A DNA stretch of 12,879 nt from Bacteroidales bacterium (lineage in GTDB: Bacteria; Bacteroidota; Bacteroidia; Bacteroidales; SMBSF39). The translations under genes and the position numbers were made by a program. This document shows, piece by piece, positions 1-9,400 of the stretch. The notes beneath the pieces are model-generated. The model ran no database searches, was not told where the DNA came from, and was given only the letters and a program-made list of their open reading frames with translations. Location of the stretch: NCBI GenBank assembly GCA_021107685.1, contig JAIOSH010000359.1, forward strand, positions 1 to 12,879, read 5' to 3'. How positions within the stretch are numbered: the stretch's first letter is position 1; each line of letters begins with the position of its first letter.

Positions 1-126
1 AAACGTACATTAATATTAACTTCTCAGGGAAAATTGACTGTTTTATTAAATAAATTTTTCCCGGGTTTTATGGATAAAATGGTTTATAATCACATGGCAA
101 AAGAATCAGATTCTCCTTTTAAATAA
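1..126 (+). CDS. C-terminal end of a probable short-chain dehydrogenase/reductase (partial)
   Basis: The frame is open from the first base to TAA at 124-126 and gives 41 residues. It starts KRTLILTSQGKLT and ends NHMAKESDSPFK. From memory this tail (GKLTxxLNKFFPG..DK.VYNHMAKE.DSPFK) is the usual C-terminus of NAD(P)-dependent SDR-family oxidoreductases in Bacteroidetes. The Rossmann core, the YxxxK catalytic site and the start lie outside the window, so substrate and cofactor cannot be judged. The codon pattern and basic/hydrophobic composition fit a real coding end, and the gene is on the same strand as everything else here. The family call rests only on the tail. Confidence 0.6.
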   Translation, partial: KRTLILTSQGKLTVLLNKFFPGFMDKMVYNHMAKESDSPFK

Positions 127-221
127 ATTTTTTTTAATTTTTTTTCATAAAACATATCTTTTAATCTATATATATAATTTTAACTGTATCAATTAATTAC
201 GGAGTTGCAATAATATATTTT

Positions 222-256
222 ACATTCTTTAGAAAAAAATCCCTTTTTTAGAATGT
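222..256 (+). terminator. Possible terminator hairpin after the SDR gene
   Basis: ACATTCT at 222-228 is the exact reverse complement of AGAATGT at 250-256. Inside it, an A-run (233-239) faces a T-run (244-249) across a TCCC loop, so the stem can extend past a small left-side bulge. It lies about 95 bases after the SDR stop and ahead of the next promoter, where a terminator is expected. The T-rich part is inside the stem rather than after it, so the intrinsic-terminator call is weak. It could equally be a bidirectional element. Confidence 0.35.
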
Positions 257-274
257 TTCTTAATTGTGGAAAAA

Positions 275-306
275 TTTGGTTTTTTAAAAATAAGTATTTA
301 TATTTG
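275..306 (+). promoter_or_regulatory. Bacteroidetes-type promoter (-33 TTTG / -7 TAnnTTTG) for the giant gene
   Basis: TTTG at 275-278 is followed after exactly 20 bases by TATATTTG at 299-306. This matches the Bacteroides/Flavobacterium consensus (TTTG or TTG, about 19-21 bases, TAnnTTTG) read by the primary sigma factor of the phylum. Transcription would begin near 312 and leave a 5' leader of about 170 bases before the ATG at 483. It is the best promoter match in the window. The start site is inferred, not measured. Confidence 0.6.
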
Positions 307-373
307 CTCTCTTTTTCCATTTTTATAAAAAAATATACAAATATTAACTGAAAATATTAATATAAACATCTGA

Positions 374-419
374 TTATAAATAGCCTATACGAGATAGGGG
401 TTTCCTGAGGTATTTATAA
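374..419 (+). promoter_or_regulatory. Structured 5' leader element with alternative pairings
   Basis: TTATAAATA (374-382) pairs perfectly with TATTTATAA (411-419), a 9-bp outer stem. CCT at 384-386 can extend that stem with AGG at 408-410, leaving G383 as a bulge. The same CCT also belongs to a separate perfect hairpin, CCTAT-acgag-ATAGG (384-398). The two inner pairings exclude each other. The element sits in the predicted untranslated leader, ending about 50 bases before the Shine-Dalgarno site. It does not match any riboswitch class I recognise. A simple mRNA-stabilising stem is the plain alternative. Confidence 0.4.
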
Positions 420-470
420 ATAATAATAAAACCTAATTATTAACATAAATAAACTTAATTATTAATTTAA

Positions 471-477
471 AAAGGAG
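471..477 (+). promoter_or_regulatory. Strong Shine-Dalgarno site deciding the start of the giant gene
   Basis: AAAGGAG lies five bases upstream of ATG 483, next to a clean signal peptide start, which fixes the start codon. Bacteroidetes usually rely on A-rich leaders without a Shine-Dalgarno motif. The three other complete genes here (starts 10524, 11371, 12156) have only A/T-rich leaders, so this site stands out. Confidence 0.6.
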
Positions 478-482
478 TCATT

Positions 483-3400
483 ATGAAAAAACTGTTTCTC
501 TCTTTGATGGTTTTAACCATCATGTCAATGTCGTTATTTGCGAGTAACGACTTAGTACCTTTAGATAAGGTAAAAGTAATAGCCGACAGAAATGCTGCGG
601 CTTTATGGGGAGATGTTTCCCCTGCTCAACCAATAGCCTATTATTCATCTAAAGATGAAATAATCGGCTATCGTTTTAATTATGCTATTGAAAAAAAATT
701 CCCTGCAAAACAATCTCTTTTTAAAGAATGTGAGCAAGCATTAAATGACGGAGATAAATCCAAGCAATGGGGTATTGATGAATACGGGAATATTTTTGTG
801 AGTGCAAGGAAAAATATATCTGTTATACAGGATTTTTCAAAAGCATTATCTCCTGAATATGCAATGGGATTTAAACTTGAAAATCTTGCTAAGGAAAAGC
901 TCGGTTCAAACATTAATCTTCACAAAGTATATTATATCAATTTTCAAAATCAATGGTTTTGTTACAGCAATGGAACTGAAGAAATCTATATTAATGTATT
1001 TCCTTATGAGCAAGTAGTATCAAAAGAAAAATTTATGGAAATTGTTTTACCATTAGAATTCTTTTGTTCTACGGGTGATTTTGAAGAAGAATGGAATGAT
1101 TACCTGAACAATAATATGGTTTCAGGTAAAGCACAAGTATGGATAAATAATCACGATGGATATTGTAAGTTTTACGACTGGAGCTATGGTTGTTCACCTT
1201 GTGCTGCCGCAATGCTTGTATCATATTGGGATTTTAATTCTATTAATACCTCAAGTAATTATGCAAAGTTAATTGACTGGCATTTTCAGCGATGGGATGG
1301 AATTCAGGGAGAAACTGATTACCAGGTTCCAAATGCAAACAGGGAATTAGCAATTGCTATGGACACTGATACTGTTTCAAGCGGTGGTACTGCAAGAGTA
1401 GATATTGCACCGGGATATGCATCAGTGTGTAATACAACTAATGGTTATAACTTCACTTGTACTCATCATGACCACGGAACGGATTATGTTTGGTATTTTA
1501 ATAATATTATTAGTGAGGTTAATGCAAGCAGACCTGTTCATATTAGTATTCCCGGACATTCTGAATGTTGTGTTGCTTATGATGCTGCTACTAATCAAAT
1601 AGGTGTTCATAACACTTGGTGGTCAGGTGTACAATGGATAAACAGAACTCAACTTCAAAGAACTTATACAATTGTTCCTGGCGGAGCTATGGGTCTTGCA
1701 GTAAATATTGAACATCCTATAGGAGATACTCAATATAATCATAATGGTAGTGGTGAAACTTTTTCTGCAGGTGATGTTTATGAAATAAAATGGGATTATG
1801 ATTATTCTTCAGGTTCTTATGTAAGATTATATTATAGTATAAATGGTGGTTGGAATTGGAGTGCAATAACTTACAATACACCAAATGACGGAAAATATGA
1901 TTGGGTAGTTCCATCAAGTATCAATTCAAGTACATGTAGGGTTTATGTTGGTGCATATAGCTCAGGTGGTACTTTTTCAGGTTCTGATGCAAGCTTTGGT
2001 AACTTTAAGATATATTCAGGCGGTTCAATTCAAACTCTTGGAAGTGATTCAAAAGTAAATACAACAACCGACCCTGATTATTACCAGTTTATAAATAATT
2101 ATAGTACATGGTGCGCCGTAGGTGTTAGAAACAATACTGCCGGCGAAAACTGGAGTATGATTATGTACACAAATAATTCCTTTACAACTGAACTTGTATC
2201 TTCTACATATACCTATCCTGTGGATTTTGTTGTAATGGACGGTCATCATTCTCCATCACAATTAAGAGGTATAAAAGCATACAGGTATAGCGGTTCTAAC
2301 ACTGCATCGGTTGAGTATGAAGATTATAATGAGACTCTAAGTATTGGAACAAACAGCGATTCTTGGCCTGCAGGAGATGTGGTTGAGATGTACGATGTAT
2401 ATCTTACTCCCGGCACTTATTCATTCGATTTAGTATTTAACAGTGGTACTGCTGATCTGGATATTGCTTTATTCGGCTCTTCAGGCTCTGCTTACTATGG
2501 TAACAGACAGGATTATCTCGCACGTTCAATTAATTCAGGCGGCGGAGTTGACGAGTCATTTTCATTTACTGTTACAAGTACTGATTATTATGGATTTTGC
2601 GTTTGGGCTAATGATGCCAATTCCGCAACTTATGATATAATTATACAAACACCGGGTACATGGACAGGAGCTGTTAGTAATAGCTGGCATAATACCGGTA
2701 ACTGGTCTGCAGCTACAATACCTGATGCCTCAATAGACGTAACTATTCCTAATGTTACAAATAAACCTTGGATTTATGCTGCCGATGCATATTGTAATAA
2801 TATTGTAATTGAAGCAGGCTCAGGTAATTATTTAAGGGTTTATGATGAAACTTTAACTGTTTCCGGTAATATGACTATTCATAGTCAATTAATGATGGAC
2901 CACAATGATGGTGTGATAACAGTTGAAGGTGATGTAAATTGGGAATCAGGATCTACTGCTTATTTCCCTTCTAGTACTGTATTTTGGGTTCATGGTGACT
3001 GGAACTTTGAAATCGGAGCTAATGCACAACTGGCAAATGGTTATGTTGATTTTACAGGATCAGGTCATTCATATATCAGATGTTACTCTTCATCATGCTC
3101 TTTTAATAATATAGTATCTTATAAAAGCGGAGGCGATTGGTTAAGCATAAGTAATCTTTCCACACAAGCATGTTATATAAATGGACATATTTATATTCAG
3201 CCAAATGCACTTATGTATATTGTTTCAACTCATCCTGTATATTTACAAGGAAATTTATATAATAACAGTGAATACTATTTTAATTCCGGTGAATTTATTC
3301 TTGATGGGTCTAATCAGTTAATTCATGATAATCCTGCTTATGTAACAAACGGGAATTTTAATAATCTGACCATAAGCTCAACTGTAAGCACTTCAATAGA

Positions 3401-6400
3401 CCAGGATATTTATGTTTTAGATAATTTATTAATTGAAAGTGGTTCACTTATTACAAATAATTTTGATATTGAAGTAGGCGGAGACTGGACAAACAATGTC
3501 GGTACTGCCGGTTTTAATGAAGGAACAGGGAGAGTTATTTTCAATGGTGGAAATTATCATCAATATTGTTCAAATGAAACGTTTTACGAACTCGAAGTTG
3601 ATAAAGCATCTGGAGGAGCTTTCAGAGTGGATGGAACAACAGTTGCCTGTACCGGATATGACTGGACAGCAGGAGCTATTGATGTTCTTTCAGGTAGCTT
3701 TACTGCTGATGATTTGATGAACAATGGAATTTACGGCGCCTATTATGTTAACCCCGGCGGTGTAATAAATCTTGCTAACCCCGGTGGTTGGATTGATCTG
3801 TGCGGTGACCTGTATATATACGGTGGTAATATGAATGTTTATGGTGGTAGCATGAGAAGTTATTGGCCTTATTCTAATAATGCTTCTATAACTATGACCG
3901 ATGGAATCTTGGATTTTAAAGATCAGGGTATATTAATTTATAACACAGCACTTACCTTAACTGATAATATTACAGGAGGTACTATCAGAACTGTTGGTGG
4001 ATTTGCTGCTGAAAGAGCGGATTTTACTCCAACTGCCGGAATAATAGAATTATACGGGATAACTGATGCAAGTATTGGTACTATAAATGGTTCAAGTTTG
4101 AATGATGTTACTATTAATAAAGTTGCAAAAGACGGGGCTACAAAACCTTCTAAATATTTATTTTATGATGAAAGAACAGGTGAAACTCTTGGTGATGGTT
4201 CAGAAGCTAATACAATCACATTATATAGTGATTTGGATGTCAATGGCGACCTGTTAATAAGTAATGGTTCTTTAAGTTCAAATAGCTGGGATATTTACCT
4301 TGCAGGTAACTGGACAAATAATGTAGGCACAGCAGGATTTGATGAAGGAACGGATATTGTGTATTTTGATGGGGCAGGCGCAGGTGATATTAATACTACT
4401 GAAACATTTTACAGATTGACTTTGAATAAAACATATACCGGCTACACAGCCCTTGAATTATTTGATGATGTTGTTATTTTAAATGACTTAATAATAACAG
4501 ACGGTACAATGGAATTGAACAACCCTGCTGATCTATATGTATATGATGATTTGCTTATTCAAGCAGATGCAGGATTGAATGCAAATGATACTTATGGTCC
4601 TAATATTTACATTGCTGATAACTGGGTAAATTATAATACCGGTTATGCAACTACTTATGGATTTTACCCGGGTAATTATTCAACAGTTACATTCATGGGT
4701 TCAACTGATCAATTTTTATCAACAAATGCAGCAATTGAAGATTTTAATAATGTAGTAATTAATAAATCAGCAGGTCAATTCAGATCTAATGACAATACTC
4801 AGATTTATGGAAATCTTACTATTACAGACGGTGAATGGAATGATAATGTTTCATCTTTGACACATTACTGGCATGGAGATGTTTCTGTTTCAGCTATTGG
4901 AGGATGGTACACTTCAGGTAATCATAACACTGTTGTATTCAAAGGTACAGATGACCAAACTTTTGAATATTTACATCCCGGAGTAGGATATTACTATAAT
5001 GTTACAGTTGATAAAACCAGTGTTAAAGATAATATGAATCTTTCTTCAGATGAAGGAGAAATCATAGCAAATATGAAACAAAGCAAAGGCGCAAAAGCCA
5101 TGACTGTTACATTACTTACAGATATGGATATCCAAAATAATGGAACCTTGCTTATTGGAGAAGGTACTCTTGATTTAAATGGAAACACATTCAAGTGTAA
5201 CGGAAGTGTTACTGTTGAAAATGGCGGTACATTAACAGTTGATAGTAATGCCGAGTTATGGGTAGGTGGCACTTATACATTAGAAGTTCAAAGTGGTGGA
5301 ACATTAGAGGTTATAGGTACGGCCGGTAATGAAGCTTTGGTTACCCACCATACTTCAGGAGGTTATTATCACTTTGATATTTTAAGTGGTGGCACAATTA
5401 GTGCTGAGTATGGAATTTTTGAATATATGACACCTAATGGAGTAGCTATATACGATGGAGGAATCATTGATCCTACTCATACATTTAATTACTGTACATT
5501 CCAGAATGGTTCAAGTGGTTATGCTACACTTTTATTAATTCATAATAATCAAACCCTTACAATAGACGGTGCAAATTTCCCGACAAATACATGGGGTGGA
5601 GACTATAATGTATGGAAAGGTGTAAATGTTGGCGATGTAACATTTAATAATGCAACAGGTGCTTTTGCAGGACCTGCTTATGAACAGGATCCTAATGACA
5701 GAATTCACTGGCCTGATTTTCTGCCGGGTTTATGGACAGGTGCTGTTTCTTCCGACTGGCACACGCCAGGTAACTGGGATGACTTTATTGTTCCTAATGC
5801 AACTATAAGTGTTGCTATCCCTGCCGGAACGCCCAATAACCCTGTTGTATCAGGCGCTCCTGCTGCTTGTGCTGATATTAATATTGATGCGGGCGCATCC
5901 TTGACAATTGACAATAATAGCTTAGATGCCGGTAGTCTTATTGACATCTATGGTGAATTAATTATGAATAATAACGCAGGTGAATTATATGCTTATGATA
6001 TTAATTGGCAATCAGGTTCAACGGATAATGTAACTGCCGGTACTATTTATATTGATTATATATGCTATTTTTATGATGGAACAAATGCAATCTTAGGACC
6101 GGGTAATACAGTTGTTTTTAATAGTGGACTATCTCAATCCGGAATTATTTGTAATGATGCAGATGCTGAATTGGGGAGCTTAGTAATTGATAAATCTGCA
6201 GGAAATTTTTTTATAGGATGGACATCAACTGAGACTTGTCGTATAAGTGGTAACCTAACTGTAACAGCAAATAATTATTTCCATATGCAGGACCTGGATA
6301 TGATAGTTGACGGAGCGCTTGAGGTTGAAGCCAATGGAGAAATATATGTTGCAACAGCCAAGGATCTTGGAATTTCAGAAAAACAAATTAATGGAGAATT

Positions 6401-9400
6401 TTCATTAATTAATCCTGAGTTAACCGAAGGAACCAAAGGCGGTAACCTTACATTAAATTCTGATTTTACTCTTAAAGGTTTACTTGATGTTGGAGATGGT
6501 AATGTACTTCTTCACGGTACTTTTGAAATAGCTACAACAGGCACACTAACAATAGACGGCGGGTCATTTATATCAGATGCTCCTTTTGCTAAAGCCTGGC
6601 AGTATTTAAGAGGCACATTAAATTTATCAGCAGGTTTGTTTGAAATTTCATTTAATAGTGTGCGTTTTGCTTCTACAAGCACAACCAATGTAAGTGGTGG
6701 TATTATCAGATGCGGTGTGGGATTTTATGCAACAGATGCAGGTGTGTTCAATCCTTCAGCCGGCGTTGTTGAATTTATAAATACAGGACAAAATTCAGGC
6801 ATTTATTGCTCTAGCGGCAATTATTTTATTAATGTATTGATTGATGAAGGTTTATTTAATGCTAATGTAGCAACTGATGTTGAGGTTACAAATGATATGC
6901 ACATTGTTTCAGGAACATTGAATTTACAAGGTAATAAGGTTGAAATTGGTAATGATTTATTGATTGAGGGTGGTATAGAAATGACAGTTTCTTCAGATAT
7001 ATTAATGGTAGGTAACGAAATAAGTTGGGCGGCAGGTTCATTTGCAAATATTACTGATGGTGAAATATTCTTTGACTATATCTGGATTTTTGATGATGGT
7101 ACTACTGCTCAATTAGGTATTGGTAATACTGTTTATTGCACAAGTAATTTGCTTCAATCAGGGTTTCAATGTAATGATGCTGATGCCCAAATTGGAAATC
7201 TAATAGTTGATAAATCTGCGGGAGAATTTTACCTTGGAAATTACAGTACTGAAGACCATCATATTGCAGGTGATCTCACTGTAGCCGGAGGTAATAAATT
7301 TTCTATGGCAGATAAAGATTTACTTGTAAATGGTGTACTTGATATTAAAGCTACTGCCGAAATGTATAGTTCATTTTCCAAAGCTATGGATGGAAGTAAA
7401 AAATTAGCTCAAAAAGAACCTCAATTCGGTAAAACTCAAATAACAGAAGGAGTTAAAGGTGGTGATCTTACATTAGATTCAGACTTTACTCTTAATGGTT
7501 TACTTGATGTTGGAGATGGCAATGTATATGCACATGGATTGTTCGATATTGCTGCTACCGGTACATTGACTATTACAAGTGGTAGTTTTATATGCGATGG
7601 TGCTTATGTTGCAGGAGCACAGTATATGTATGGTACATTTAATTTATCAATCGGATTATTTGAAATGCTTTATAATAATATTAGTTTTGCCGGTGTTGCT
7701 AATGTCAGTGGTGGTACTATTAACGCAGGAAGAACATTCCATTCTTCAGCAGCCGGTGCTTTCCAGCCAACAGGCGGAAATGTTATTTTAAGCGGTACAT
7801 CAACCACTTCATACATACAACTCATTAATGGTAATTATTTCAATAATCTTATAGTAGATCGTTCTGCTGGAATTGGCATACATGGTAGCTCTCCTTTAAC
7901 TATCCAAAATAATTTAAAGATAGTTTCAGGTGCATTAAACTCTAATGATAACACAATTACTATTGGAGGTAACTGGACCAATAATGTTGGTGATGCAGGA
8001 TTTGGCGAAGGTGTGGGTTTGGTTGTTTTCAACGGTGATGGTAGCATACAGTATGTTAATAGTGAAACTTTCTATAACGTACGTCAAGATTATGTGGCAC
8101 CAGGGAGCAATCTTCAATTTACCGAACCAACTTATGTTCTGAATGATATGGAAATTAACTATTATACTTGGATCAATGATATATTTGATTTGCAAGGCAT
8201 ACTTGATTTAAGTAATACTACTTCTAAATTTACTGCAAATGCATCTAGTAATGCTACTATTGCAAATCTTATGCAGGGAGGTACTATTGTAGGTAATGGC
8301 GGTACTATTACAGTATTAGATCTTGTTGAAAATGGTATTTACGGTACAATTAATATAAATAATGGTGAAATAAATATTCATCAGGATGCAGGTGGTTGGA
8401 TAGACCTGAATGCGGATTTAACTATTACAGGTGGTACTGTAAATGTTTATGGCGGTTCAATGGTAAGCTTTTGGCCCTATTCTGCCAATGCTTCTATTAC
8501 TATGAGTAATGGTGTTCTTGATTTCATAGACAATGGAATTTATATTTATGATTCGCCGACCTATACATTTTCTGAAAATATCACAGGAGGGTTAATCAGG
8601 ACTTCAGTAGGTTTTAATGCAGACAGGACAGAATTTACTCCATCAGGCGGTACAATCGAACTTTATGGCGGTACAGATGCTGATTTGATTACTACTAACA
8701 GTTCTAACGTATATGATGTTTTAATCAATAAATCAGGCGGTAAAGACGAAGAAGTAACAATTTTAAAAGGAAAAGACGGTTCTACTATTGAAGCTACAAA
8801 ATCCAATTCAATATTTGCAGGAAGTGGTCTTGCAATTCATGGTGATTTAGTTGTAGATGATGGAACTTTCGATTTAGACGGATATACTTCAAGTGTTACC
8901 GGTGATATTGACATTAATGGTGGTGCTTTACTAATTGATGATAATGCAATCCTTCAGCTTAGCAATCTGAAAACATTATCTGTTAATAATGGTGGACTAT
9001 TAGAAGTATTAGGTTCCTTGGGTAATGAAGCTACAATTACACATAGTGCGGGATATTATGACTTAAAGGTTATGACTGGTGGCACAATAAGCGCTGAATT
9101 TGGTATATTTGAATACATGACTGCAGCAGGTATTAATTTATTGGGAGGTGCTATTGTTGATGCAGGGCATCCGTTTAATAATTGTTTATTCAGAAACGGA
9201 GCTGCCGGCGGAAGATTGCTTACAGTTAATTCAAATCAAAACTTTACGGTTAACAATGCTATTTTCCCAACTAATACATGGGGTGGCGCTAATAATGTTT
9301 ATAAAAGTGTTGATGTCGGGAATGTTACATTTATTGATGCAACAGGTGATTTTGCAGGTGAGGCTTTTGACTGGGATCCTTTTGACCGAATTGACTGGTC

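Noticed and set aside
3426..9398. CRISPR-like or satellite array within the giant gene
   Set aside because: The repeats are protein-level modules of 190-340 residues, in frame and diverged in DNA, without spacer-repeat alternation.
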